A DNA stretch of 64,000 bases from TMP-24 sp041397305 (GTDB taxonomy: Bacteria > Pseudomonadota > Alphaproteobacteria > Rhodobacterales > Rhodobacteraceae): NCBI GenBank assembly GCA_041397305.1, contig JAWKWX010000002.1:434001-498000 (forward strand). Reading direction: 5' to 3'. The notes under the pieces are model-generated. The model ran no database searches and was not told the DNA's origin. It saw only the letters and a list, made by a program, of their open reading frames with translations. The translations under genes were made by a program, and so were the position numbers. This document shows positions 51,511 through 59,873 of this stretch, piece by piece (positions within the stretch are counted from its first letter, which is position 1; each line of letters opens with the position of its first letter).

Positions 51511-52044
51511 TCAGTCACAGGGGCCGATGGCGGCAAGACGTTCCGGGCCGAGCAGGGTGGCGAGCGGCGCGTCCTCGATCACCGGCGCCATCGGCGCGTC
51601 GGCGCGGAGCTTCAGCCCGAGCGACCCCGCTGCATCGGGCGCGGGCCCCGTGCCCGTCGCGCAGGCACCAAGGCTGACCGACAGCTGCCCCCGCACCTCG
51701 CCGGACTGCTGGAGTTCAAGCACCCGCGCCTGCCAGGCGCGGAACCGGTCGGCATCGGCGGACGAAAGGGAAAGCTGCGTGACATGTTCGTCCTGCCCCT
51801 CGACCAGACGAAGGCGGAAGCTTTCGGCAACGCGCGAATCGCCCGTCCGCGCCTGGACATTCAGGAGCGCCTGATCCGGCCGCAACCTGAGCCCCTCGGG
51901 CAGGGTCACCCGCGCCTCGATCGCCGCCGGATCGGCACGCAAGGGATCGAGGCGCGACAGGTCTTTCACCGCGCGAGGGTCCAGATAGCCGCAAGCGGCA
52001 ACAAGGGCGGATATCGCAAGGGGAGCCAGTTTCAGCGATGCCAT
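51511..52044 (-). CDS. Predicted lipoprotein of unknown function
   Basis: A 177-residue protein starting MASLKLAPLAISALVAAC, a lipoprotein signal with lipobox LVAAC, so it should be anchored to a membrane by the cysteine. The rest (PAAIEARVTLPEGLRLRPDQ, FRLRLVEGQDEHVTQLSLSS) looks beta-rich and has no domain I recognise; three further cysteines could pair. AAGGAGA precedes the ATG at 52044. It is divergent from the DUF2975 gene across an AT-rich gap. Confidence 0.75.
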   Translation of the reverse strand: MASLKLAPLAISALVAACGYLDPRAVKDLSRLDPLRADPAAIEARVTLPEGLRLRPDQALLNVQARTGDSRVAESFRLRLVEGQDEHVTQLSLSSADADRFRAWQARVLELQQSGEVRGQLSVSLGACATGTGPAPDAAGSLGLKLRADAPMAPVIEDAPLATLLGPERLAAIGPCD

Positions 52045-52111
52045 GAGAATCTCCTTTGACATGATATTTTTATTGTAATACATTAAAAAAATAACTTGAG
52101 AAGAGGGTATC
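52045..52111. promoter_or_regulatory. AT-rich divergent promoter region
   Basis: Sixty-seven bases of very AT-rich DNA between the lipoprotein and DUF2975 genes, containing the short palindrome TGTAATACA (52074-52082) and A and T runs. It probably holds both promoters; no pair of hexamers is convincing. The HTH protein encoded downstream may act here. Confidence 0.4.
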
Positions 52112-52633
52112 ATGGCAAACAGTGAACGCGTGGCGAAGCTGGCCTCGTGGCTTTGGTGGGTGGTAGCGGCGCTGATCTATGCCCTGCCCGTCATCTATTT
52201 CGTCGTCATCACCATCCTGCTGCGCGCGCCCGACTGGCCGCAGAACGTCTTTCCCGAGGCCACGGTCGAGGTCCGGCCCGGCTGGGTCACGTCGGGCCTC
52301 GTGGTCGCGCTCGCCGCGGTGGTGGCGCTGCCCGTGCTGCATATGCTGATCGAGATGCGGAGCCTCTTTGGCAACTACCGGCGCGGCGACATCCTGACCG
52401 AGGCCAGCGCCCGCCATATCCTCGGGATCGGTCGCGCAATGGTATCGCTTGCGGTTCTCAAGGTCGTGGTGCCTGCGATGCAGCTTGTGCTTCTGACCAG
52501 TGGCCATGTGCTGTCTTTCAGCCTCAACGACAATTTCATCATCTTCATGCTGGCGGGCGGCTTTCTCGTCACCATCGGCTGGGCCATGCGCGAGGCGGCC
52601 GAACTGGCCGAGGAAAACCGCGGGTTCGTGTGA
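52112..52633 (+). CDS. DUF2975 domain membrane protein
   Basis: A 173-residue integral membrane protein with four hydrophobic segments (LWWVVAALIYALPVIYFVVI, SGLVVALAAVVALPVLHML, the AMVSLAVLKVVVPAMQLVLL block and FIIFMLAGGFLVTIGWAM). This matches the DUF2975 family, which is typically encoded beside a YozG-like HTH protein, as here. The function is unknown. Its TGA overlaps the next ATG (TGATG). Confidence 0.85.
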   Translation: MANSERVAKLASWLWWVVAALIYALPVIYFVVITILLRAPDWPQNVFPEATVEVRPGWVTSGLVVALAAVVALPVLHMLIEMRSLFGNYRRGDILTEASARHILGIGRAMVSLAVLKVVVPAMQLVLLTSGHVLSFSLNDNFIIFMLAGGFLVTIGWAMREAAELAEENRGFV

Positions 52634-52848
52634 TGGAAATCGTCGTCCGCCTTGACGTGATGCTCGCGCGCCGCAAGATGCGCTCGCGCGAGCTGGCCGA
52701 CCTTGTCGGGATCACCGAGCAGAACATCAGCCTGCTGAAATCCGGCAAGGTCAAGGGGATCCGCTTCGAAACGCTGGCCGCGATCTGCGCCGCGCTCGAC
52801 TGTCAGCCGGGCGATATCCTCGAGGCGGTCCCAGCGCCCTCGGGCTGA
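52633..52848 (+). CDS. Small Cro/XRE-type HTH regulator (YozG-like)
   Basis: A 71-residue one-domain DNA-binding protein: MEIVVRLDVMLARRKMRSRE, LADLVGITEQNISLLKSGKV, IRFETLAAICAALDCQPGDI. It is coupled to DUF2975 by TGATG. Such pairs probably form an autoregulated membrane-sensor unit, though this is inferred from gene association. The last 46 bases overlap the 3' end of the convergent MscS gene. Confidence 0.88.
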   Translation: MEIVVRLDVMLARRKMRSRELADLVGITEQNISLLKSGKVKGIRFETLAAICAALDCQPGDILEAVPAPSG

Positions 52849-54188
52849 CCGTCTCCTGTCTGACCGGCGCCTGCCTGGCCGCCGTCTGCCTGTTCGCCCA
52901 GCATCCGCACCTCGCGCTGGGGGAAGGGAATCGAGATGCCGTTGGCCTTGAACGCATCCCACAGCGCCAGATAGACCGCGCCCTTCACATTCATCAGGCC
53001 CGAGACCGGGTCGGTGATCCAGAAGCGCAGCACATAATCGACCGAACTGTCGCCGAAGCCGGTGATATGGCAGACCGCCTGACGGCCTTTCAGGACGCGC
53101 GGCACCGATTGGGCTGCCTCGACCGCGATCTTGCGCACCAGATGCGGATCATCCTGATAGGAGGTGCCGAACATCAGGTCGATGCGGACATATTCGTTCG
53201 AATGCGACCAGTTCACCACCTGACCGGTGATCAGATCCTCGTTCGGGATCAGATATTCCTTGCCGTCGCGGGTGACGACGCTGACATAGCGCGCGCCCAG
53301 GCTCTCGATCCAGCCGAACGTGTCGCCGAGCGAGATGACGTCGCCGGGCTTCACCGACTTGTCCAGAAGGATGATCACGCCCGAGACGAGGTTCGACACG
53401 ACCTTCTGCAGGCCGAAGCCGAGGCCGACACCGATGGCGCCCGAGAGGAACGCGAGCCCGGTCAGGTCGAACCCGACCGCCTTCAGTCCGATGAAAAGCG
53501 CCAACCCATAGAGCACGATCTGCAGGCCCTTGATCGCCAGCACCTGCATCGAGGGCGAAATCTCGGCATTGCCGCTGACGCGCCGGGCGCCCGTCGCCGT
53601 CAGATAGCGCGCACCCGCAAGAAGCGCGCCGGTGACGGCGAGCGCCTTGATGATCGCCAGCGCCGACAGGCGGAAATCGCCGAAGCTGATGGCGAGCCGG
53701 TCGAGGAAGGATGAAACATCATCGGCCAGGCCGAGGTAGTAAAGCGTCACATAGACCCATAGACCCCAGGTCACGATGCGCCTGAGCAGCCTGTTGGCGA
53801 TGAGGCGGCTGGCGAGCGCCACAACCAGCCAGGCCGTGGCGATGGTGGCGCCAAGCGTGACCAGATAGCGCCGCGAGGGGAAAGGTGAGTTGGCCGCGAT
53901 CACCGCTGCTACCGTCCAGGTCAGGATCACGAACCAGATGAGCTGCAGGCGCCGCTCCAGCAACAGTGCCAGGCGGAGCCGCCATTTCGGCCAGCCTTCC
54001 CGCGATTTCAGCCAGGCCCGCACCCGCGGTGCGGCCCAGCGGCCGAGAAGCCAGGCAGCGGCGGCGCAGAGAGCCAGGGCGGCGATCTGATTGAGGCGCG
54101 AGGGCAGCAGAAGGTCGCCGAAGACCTTCGCGAGACTTCCGAAGAGATCGCTGAACGCAGACGTGAGTGACTGAAGTTCGTTGTTCAT
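52803..54188 (-). CDS. Mechanosensitive ion channel, MscS family
   Basis: A 461-residue inner-membrane protein. Residues 1-230 hold several extra helices, and the MscS core follows: the pore helix GLAFLSGAIGVGLGFGLQKV, then VSNLVSGVIILLDKSVKPGD and the beta domain (SLGDTFGWIESLGARYVSVV, EYLIPNEDLITGQVVNWSHS). It relieves osmotic pressure. The start is ATG 54188 (GGGGGCGAG upstream). The C-terminal tail is Gly/Gln-rich and lies in the overlap with the HTH gene. Confidence 0.92.
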   Translation of the reverse strand: MNNELQSLTSAFSDLFGSLAKVFGDLLLPSRLNQIAALALCAAAAWLLGRWAAPRVRAWLKSREGWPKWRLRLALLLERRLQLIWFVILTWTVAAVIAANSPFPSRRYLVTLGATIATAWLVVALASRLIANRLLRRIVTWGLWVYVTLYYLGLADDVSSFLDRLAISFGDFRLSALAIIKALAVTGALLAGARYLTATGARRVSGNAEISPSMQVLAIKGLQIVLYGLALFIGLKAVGFDLTGLAFLSGAIGVGLGFGLQKVVSNLVSGVIILLDKSVKPGDVISLGDTFGWIESLGARYVSVVTRDGKEYLIPNEDLITGQVVNWSHSNEYVRIDLMFGTSYQDDPHLVRKIAVEAAQSVPRVLKGRQAVCHITGFGDSSVDYVLRFWITDPVSGLMNVKGAVYLALWDAFKANGISIPFPQREVRMLGEQADGGQAGAGQTGDGQPEGAGTASRISPG

Positions 54189-54430
54189 CTCGCCCCCTGC
54201 CTGACCATGCAACGCATGTCCCTGCGGGGCAACCGGCCTTTCGCTTGCGCCCGCGGCGCGACAGCGGTATTTCTGCCGCCCATGATGCGTTATTTCGACA
54301 TGGATGATCACGCGCGCCTGCCCTGGCGGTTCACCCAGGCCACGCGCTCGATCCTTGCGCACCTGTGATGCGGTCGGCGCCCCTGGCGCCCGTTTCGCCA
54401 TTCCCGAACCCCAGCCGAAAGACCGGAGCC

Positions 54431-55834
54431 ATGACTGCCCGCACTCTCTATGACAAGATCTGGGACGCCCATGTCGTCCATCAGGATGCCGACGGCACCT
54501 GCCTTCTCTATATCGACCGCCATCTGGTGCATGAGGTCACGAGCCCTCAGGCGTTCGAGGGCCTGCGCATGACAGGCCGCAAGGTCCGCGCGCCGGACAA
54601 GACCATCGCGGTGCCGGACCATAACGTGCCCACGACCGAAGGCCGCGACAAGCATATCGACAACGAGGAAAGCCGCATCCAGGTCGAGGCGCTCGACAAG
54701 AATGCGAAGGATTTCGGCATCAACTATTACCCCGTGTCCGACATCCGCCAGGGCATCGTCCATATCGTCGGCCCCGAACAGGGCTGGACGCTCCCCGGCA
54801 TGACCGTTGTCTGCGGCGACAGCCACACCGCCACGCATGGCGCGTTCGGGGCACTCGCGCACGGGATCGGCACCTCCGAGGTCGAGCATGTGCTGGCCAC
54901 CCAGACGCTGATCCAGAAGAAATCGAAGAACATGAAGGTCGAGATCACCGGCAAGCTGCGCCCCGGTGTCACCGCGAAGGACATCACCCTGTCGGTCATC
55001 GGCGCCACCGGCACGGCGGGCGGCACCGGCTATGTCATCGAATATTGCGGCGAGGCGATCCGCGACCTGTCGATGGAAGGCCGCATGACTGTCTGCAACA
55101 TGGCGATCGAAGGCGGCGCGCGGGCGGGCCTGATCGCGCCGGACGAAAAGACCTTCGCCTATGTGATGGGTCGGCCCCACGCCCCGAAAGGTGCGCAGTG
55201 GGAAGCCGCCCTCGCCTGGTGGAAAACGCTCTACACCGACGAGGGCGCGCATTTCGACAAGGTCGTGACGCTGAAGGGCGAAGACATCGCCCCCGTCGTC
55301 ACCTGGGGCACCAGCCCCGAGGATGTGTTGCCGATCACCGGCGTGGTGCCCGCGCCGGAAAGTTTTGCTGGCGGCAAGGTCGAGGCCGCGCGTCGGTCGC
55401 TCGACTACATGGGCCTGACGCCGGGAATGAAGCTTTCCGACATCAAGATCGACACGGTCTTCATCGGATCCTGCACCAACGGCCGGATCGAGGACCTGCG
55501 CGCCGCAGCAGCCATCCTGAAGGGAAAGAAGGTCAAGGACGGCATGCGGGCGATGGTCGTGCCGGGTTCGGGCCTTGTCCGCGCCCAGGCCGAGGAAGAG
55601 GGGCTGGCGCAGATCTTCATCGACGCTGGCTTCGAATGGCGGCTGGCGGGCTGCTCCATGTGCCTCGCCATGAACCCCGACCAGCTTTCACCCGGCGAAC
55701 GTTGCGCGGCCACCTCGAACCGCAATTTCGAGGGCCGCCAGGGCCGGGGCGGTCGCACGCACCTGATGAGCCCGGCCATGGCGGCGGCCGCTGCCGTGAC
55801 CGGCCACCTCACCGATGTCCGGGAGATGATGTAA
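54431..55834 (+). CDS. leuC: 3-isopropylmalate dehydratase large subunit
   Basis: A 467-residue aconitase-family enzyme that isomerises 2- to 3-isopropylmalate in leucine synthesis. Motifs: ARTLYDKIWDAHVVHQDADG, the VVCGDSHTATHGAFGALAHG region and the 4Fe-4S cysteines in FIGSCTNGR and AGCSMCLAMNPDQL. ATG at 54431 follows GGAGCC. Its stop overlaps the leuD start (TAATG), giving stoichiometric subunits. Confidence 0.97.
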   Translation: MTARTLYDKIWDAHVVHQDADGTCLLYIDRHLVHEVTSPQAFEGLRMTGRKVRAPDKTIAVPDHNVPTTEGRDKHIDNEESRIQVEALDKNAKDFGINYYPVSDIRQGIVHIVGPEQGWTLPGMTVVCGDSHTATHGAFGALAHGIGTSEVEHVLATQTLIQKKSKNMKVEITGKLRPGVTAKDITLSVIGATGTAGGTGYVIEYCGEAIRDLSMEGRMTVCNMAIEGGARAGLIAPDEKTFAYVMGRPHAPKGAQWEAALAWWKTLYTDEGAHFDKVVTLKGEDIAPVVTWGTSPEDVLPITGVVPAPESFAGGKVEAARRSLDYMGLTPGMKLSDIKIDTVFIGSCTNGRIEDLRAAAAILKGKKVKDGMRAMVVPGSGLVRAQAEEEGLAQIFIDAGFEWRLAGCSMCLAMNPDQLSPGERCAATSNRNFEGRQGRGGRTHLMSPAMAAAAAVTGHLTDVREMM

Positions 55835-56439
55835 TGGACAAATTCACCACCCTGACCGGCATCGCGGCGCCCATGCCGCTGGTCAATATCGACACGGACA
55901 TGATCATCCCCAAGCAGTTCCTGAAGACGATCAAGCGCTCGGGGCTTGGCAAGAACCTGTTCGACGAGATGCGCTACAATGCGGATGGCACTGAAATCGC
56001 GGACTTCGTCCTGAACCAGCCCGCCTACCGGGCCGCCGAGATCATCGTCGCGGGCGACAATTTCGGCTGCGGCTCCTCACGCGAGCATGCGCCCTGGGCG
56101 CTCCTGGATTTCGGCATCCGCTGCGTCATCTCGACCTCGTTTGCCGACATCTTCTTCTCGAACTGCTTCAAGAACGGCATCCTGCCGGTCGTCCTGCCGC
56201 CCGAGGCGGTCGCGCATCTGATGGAGGATGCGCGCAAGGGCGCCAATGCCCGCATCACCATCGACCTCGAAACCCAGACGGTCACCGCATCGGACGGCGA
56301 GACCTATTCCTTCGACATCGACCCGTTCAAGAAACACTGCCTTCTCAACGGTTTGGACGATATAGGCCTGACGCTTGAGAAAGTCACCTCGATCGACAGT
56401 TTCGAAGCGCAGACCAGCCAGAGCCGCCCCTGGGTCTGA
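55834..56439 (+). CDS. leuD: 3-isopropylmalate dehydratase small subunit
   Basis: A 201-residue partner of LeuC, supplying the swivelling domain: PLVNIDTDMIIPKQFLKTIK, GDNFGCGSSREHAPWALLDF, and SFADIFFSNCFKNGILPVVL. It is translationally coupled to leuC and followed by a terminator at 56463. Confidence 0.97.
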   Translation: MDKFTTLTGIAAPMPLVNIDTDMIIPKQFLKTIKRSGLGKNLFDEMRYNADGTEIADFVLNQPAYRAAEIIVAGDNFGCGSSREHAPWALLDFGIRCVISTSFADIFFSNCFKNGILPVVLPPEAVAHLMEDARKGANARITIDLETQTVTASDGETYSFDIDPFKKHCLLNGLDDIGLTLEKVTSIDSFEAQTSQSRPWV

Positions 56440-56462
56440 TACCCGGGCGCCTGCCGGGACAG

Positions 56463-56488
56463 AAAGGGCCGCGCTTGCGCGGCCCTTT
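56463..56488. terminator. Terminator after leuD
   Basis: AAAGGGCCGCG pairs with CGCGGCCCTTT over a CTTG loop (56463-56488). Its A and T flanks make it usable in both directions. It separates leuCD from the following genes. Confidence 0.75.
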
Positions 56489-56609
56489 GCCGTTTCGGCG
56501 AACGGCTGAGCGAACTGTCGCGCTTGATGCAAAGTCGCACCAGTTTCTCCATCAAATGGCCGTTATTGTCCTGTTATCTCACCCTGACGATTGCCAGGGG
56601 GGCACGAAT

Positions 56610-56714
56610 ATGGGCAAAAGTGTGGCAAGAATAAGGCGTGCTGCCACAATTGGCGGACAGGCCAACAGTTCGGGCCAGAGCAGAACGCTGCGCCCGGCGG
56701 GTTTGAGGGTGTAG
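56610..56714 (+). CDS. Possible 34-residue small protein or leader
   Basis: The frame MGKSVARIRRAATIGGQANS continues to RTLRPAGLRV and is preceded by AGGGGGG at a good distance. Its stop lies 3 bases before the GTG of the next gene, which has a weak ribosome site, so translation could be coupled. No homologue is known to me; it may be a chance frame. Confidence 0.3.
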   Translation: MGKSVARIRRAATIGGQANSSGQSRTLRPAGLRV

Positions 56715-56717
56715 GCA

Positions 56718-57554
56718 GTGTTCTCGCAGATCACAGGCGCTTTCGTGCGCGGGCTTCTGGTGATGGTGCTTCTCGCCACTCCCTCTCTCATGCTGCCGGG
56801 GGTCAATTCCGATACGACGCAGATCGTCGCGCTCGTTTCGCTTTTTGCAGCCGCGCTTACCTTCTTCGAATATGCCTCGACCTATCCGGGCCTGGTGGAA
56901 TTCCGCGATGCGCCGCCCTTCAACCGCATCCGCTACCTGTCGCTTCTGGCCACGGTGATGCTCCTGGCCGCCATCGTGCGCGGCCAGACCCAGCCCACAA
57001 CGATGACCGAATTCCTCACCGCCATAGGCACCCAGATCGGCCTTCTGATCGATGTGCCCTACAGCCCGGTGCGCCTTGTGGTACTCATGCTGCCAAGCGA
57101 CATGGACCCCAACCATATCGCCCTCGTGCGCACCGCCGCGGGCCTTTCGTACCTCATCTCGCTGCTGACGCTCGTTGTCTTCATCGCGGTTCTGTGGCTT
57201 CTCGGCTGGCCAAGCCGCATGGGCACGTTCAACGTCTGGATCAACCTGCCGACCTTCGACCCGACGGCGGGCGGCGATGTGGTCGACCGGCTGACGCGAG
57301 ATTCGCGTTTCAACATTGCCTTCGGCGTCCTCCTGCCCTTCATTATCCCGGCGACGCTGAAGATCGCGTCGCTCTCCTTCTCGCCCGTCACGCTTGAAAG
57401 CCCGCACACCCTGATCTGGACGATGACCGCATGGGCCTTCCTTCCCGCCAGTCTTTTCATGCGCGGCATCGCCATGGGCCGGATCGCCCGGATGATCGCC
57501 ACCAAGCGCCGCATGCAGGGCCAGTCCGCCGAAGCCGAATATCAGCTGGCCTGA
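56718..57554 (+). CDS. Multispanning membrane protein of unknown function
   Basis: A 278-residue protein starting at GTG. It has several hydrophobic segments (FVRGLLVMVLLATPSLML, IVALVSLFAAALTFFEYAS, YLSLLATVMLLAAIVRG, LISLLTLVVFIAVLWLLGW, IAFGVLLPFIIPATLKIA). No domain is recognised. It lies in the leucine region between leuD and leuB, where related bacteria also carry such a gene as far as I recall. The end overlaps the upstream part of the next frame. Confidence 0.75.
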   Translation: MFSQITGAFVRGLLVMVLLATPSLMLPGVNSDTTQIVALVSLFAAALTFFEYASTYPGLVEFRDAPPFNRIRYLSLLATVMLLAAIVRGQTQPTTMTEFLTAIGTQIGLLIDVPYSPVRLVVLMLPSDMDPNHIALVRTAAGLSYLISLLTLVVFIAVLWLLGWPSRMGTFNVWINLPTFDPTAGGDVVDRLTRDSRFNIAFGVLLPFIIPATLKIASLSFSPVTLESPHTLIWTMTAWAFLPASLFMRGIAMGRIARMIATKRRMQGQSAEAEYQLA

Positions 57555-58612
57555 TCGCCGCGCTGACGCTGGCCGCACCGGCGGCAGCCGAAAGTCTGCG
57601 CATCGCCACCTGGGACCCTGGCCTCAGCCGCGACGGCCCGGGCCTTGTTGCCCGCGATCTCGCGGCAGGCAAGGACGCGCAGAGCAAGGCGGCGCTGGCG
57701 GTGATCGCAGCGGCGGATGCCGACATCCTGCTTCTGACCGACCTCGATTGGGACGCTGACGGCGTCGCCCTGGGCGCGCTGAAGTCGGCACTGGATGCCG
57801 CAGATCACCCCTATCCCTTCGCTTTCGCCTTCCGGCCCAACGCAGGCGAGCCGACCGGGCTCGACCTCGACGGCGACGGCGCCGCCGATGGCCCGCGCGA
57901 TGCGCAGGGTTTCGGCACCTTCCGCGGACAGGGCGGCATGGCCATCCTGTCGCGCCTGCCGATGGATACAGGGCACGCCCGCGACCTGTCGTCCTTCCTC
58001 TGGCGCGACCTGCCGGGCAATCGCATGGCCGAGGCCGACCTGCCCGAAGGCGCCGAGGAGAGGCTGCGTCTTTCCGCCCATGGCATGTGGGACGTACCCG
58101 TCCTCTTGCCGGATGGAAGCGCGCTCCACCTCCTCGCCTGGCACGCTGGCCCGCCGGTCTTTGCGCCCGACGCGATGAACCGCGCGCGCAACCATGACGA
58201 GGCGGCCTTCTGGCCGCTCTATCTCGACGGCAGGCTGCCCTGGGCGCCGCCCCAAGGACCCTTCGTCCTTCTCGGCAACGCCAATGCCGATCCCGAGGAC
58301 GGCGCGGGAGACCGCACGGCAATCCGGGCGCTACTTTCCGACCCGCGCCTCACCGATCCGCGCCCGGCAAGCCCCGGCGGCCAGGCGGCGGCGTTGCCCG
58401 GCAAGGCGGGCGATCCGGCGCTCGACACGACCGACTGGGCGGGCAATCCCAATGTCGGCGACAATCTGCGGGTCGATTATGTGCTGCCGTCGGCGACACT
58501 CTCCGTCATCGGATCCGGCATCCTCTGGCCTGCCCCCGCCGACCCGTTCGCCGCGACGGTCGCCGCCGCCTCGCCCCATCGCCTCGTCTGGGTCGATATC
58601 GACCTCCCCTGA
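57431..58612 (+). CDS. Endonuclease/exonuclease/phosphatase family protein, start uncertain
   Basis: The product shows an exported-looking segment (LIAALTLAAPAAAESLRIAT) and the EEP fold: LRIATWDPGLS, ADADILLLTDLDWDADG, GQGGMAILSRLPMDTGHARD, FVLLGNANADPEDGAGDRTA and NLRVDYVLPSATL. The final catalytic His of the SDH motif is replaced in PHRLVW. The only ATG in frame is 57431, which overlaps the previous gene by 124 bases. A CTG at 57551, right at the upstream stop, would give a normal signal peptide. Function is unknown beyond phosphodiesterase-like. Confidence 0.75.
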   Translation: MGLPSRQSFHARHRHGPDRPDDRHQAPHAGPVRRSRISAGLIAALTLAAPAAAESLRIATWDPGLSRDGPGLVARDLAAGKDAQSKAALAVIAAADADILLLTDLDWDADGVALGALKSALDAADHPYPFAFAFRPNAGEPTGLDLDGDGAADGPRDAQGFGTFRGQGGMAILSRLPMDTGHARDLSSFLWRDLPGNRMAEADLPEGAEERLRLSAHGMWDVPVLLPDGSALHLLAWHAGPPVFAPDAMNRARNHDEAAFWPLYLDGRLPWAPPQGPFVLLGNANADPEDGAGDRTAIRALLSDPRLTDPRPASPGGQAAALPGKAGDPALDTTDWAGNPNVGDNLRVDYVLPSATLSVIGSGILWPAPADPFAATVAAASPHRLVWVDIDLP

Positions 58613-58677
58613 CCGGCTTGACCCGGCGTCCCCCTTTGGCTAGGCGCTTCTCGCACCAGTCTTACAGGAGATGCGCC

Positions 58678-59784
58678 GTGGCCAACCCTTCCCTCCTCAT
58701 CCTCGCCGGCGACGGCATCGGCCCGGAAGTCATGGCCGAGGTGAAGAAGATCATCGGCTGGTTCGGCGCGAAACGCGGTGTAACCTTCGACGTCAGCGAG
58801 GACCTCGTGGGCGGTTGCGCCTATGACAAATACGGCACGCCGCTCCATGACGACACGATGGCCAGGGCGCAGGCGGTCGACGCGGTGCTGCTGGGCGCGG
58901 TCGGCGGGCCGAAGTACGACAAGCTCGACTTCTCGGTAAAACCCGAGCGCGGGCTTCTGCGCCTGCGCAAGGAAATGGACCTCTATTCCAACCTCCGTCC
59001 TGCCCAGTGCTTCGACGCACTGGCCGATTTCTCGTCCCTGAAGAAAGAGGTGGTCGCGGGTCTTGATATCGTCATCGTCCGCGAACTGACGTCTGGCGTC
59101 TATTTCGGCGAGCCGCGCGGCATCTTCACCGAAGGCAACGAACGCGTCGGCATCAATACCCAGCGCTATACCGAAAGCGAGATCGCCCGCGTGGCGCGGT
59201 CGGCCTTCGAACTGGCGCGCCGCCGGTCGAACAAGGTCTGCTCGATGGAGAAGGCCAATGTGATGGAATCTGGCATCCTGTGGCGCGAGGTCGTGCAGGA
59301 AGTTCACGACAAGGACTATCCCGATGTCGCGCTCAGCCACATGTATGCCGACGCGGGCGCCATGCAGCTTTGCCGCTGGCCAAAGCAGTTCGACGTGATC
59401 GTGACCGACAATCTCTTCGGCGACCTTTTGTCGGACGCGGCCGCGATGCTGACCGGCTCGCTCGGCATGCTGCCCTCGGCCTCGCTCGGCGCGCCGATGG
59501 CCAACGGTCGGCCCAAGGCGCTTTACGAACCTGTCCACGGCTCGGCCCCCGATATCGCGGGGCAAGGCAAGGCCAACCCGATCGCCTGCATCCTGTCGTT
59601 TGCCATGGCGCTGCGCTATTCCTTCGACTTGGGCGACGAGGCGACGCGGATTGAGAAGGCGGTCGAGAAGGTTCTGGCCGACGGCGTCCGCACCGCCGAC
59701 CTGATGGGGCCGGAAGGTGGCAAACCGGTCACAACCAGCCAGATGGGCGATGCGATCGTCGCCGCGCTGGACGCCAGTCTCTGA
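58678..59784 (+). CDS. leuB: 3-isopropylmalate dehydrogenase
   Basis: A 368-residue NAD-dependent enzyme of leucine synthesis that oxidatively decarboxylates 3-isopropylmalate. Signature regions: LLILAGDGIGPEVMAEVKKI, LLGAVGGPKYDKL, LYSNLRPAQCF, VIVRELTSGVYFGEPRG and the nucleotide-binding FGDLLSDAAAMLTGSLGMLP with YEPVHGSAPDIAGQGKANPI. Starts at GTG 58678 behind AGGAG. It is separated from leuD by the membrane protein and EEP genes. Confidence 0.96.
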   Translation: MANPSLLILAGDGIGPEVMAEVKKIIGWFGAKRGVTFDVSEDLVGGCAYDKYGTPLHDDTMARAQAVDAVLLGAVGGPKYDKLDFSVKPERGLLRLRKEMDLYSNLRPAQCFDALADFSSLKKEVVAGLDIVIVRELTSGVYFGEPRGIFTEGNERVGINTQRYTESEIARVARSAFELARRRSNKVCSMEKANVMESGILWREVVQEVHDKDYPDVALSHMYADAGAMQLCRWPKQFDVIVTDNLFGDLLSDAAAMLTGSLGMLPSASLGAPMANGRPKALYEPVHGSAPDIAGQGKANPIACILSFAMALRYSFDLGDEATRIEKAVEKVLADGVRTADLMGPEGGKPVTTSQMGDAIVAALDASL

Positions 59785-59873
59785 ACGATTGAGGAAGCCG
59801 CTCATCGCCCCGTCTCCGGGGCTTTTCGCAGAAGGGCGATGAGGGCCGAAGAGCAGCCCGCCCGATCCGAGCC

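Noticed and set aside
54282..54368. 28-codon frame MRYFDMDDHARLPWRFTQAT upstream of leuC, considered as a leucine leader peptide
   Set aside because: It contains only two leucine codons clustered weakly and no terminator/antiterminator pair follows, so attenuation is not supported.
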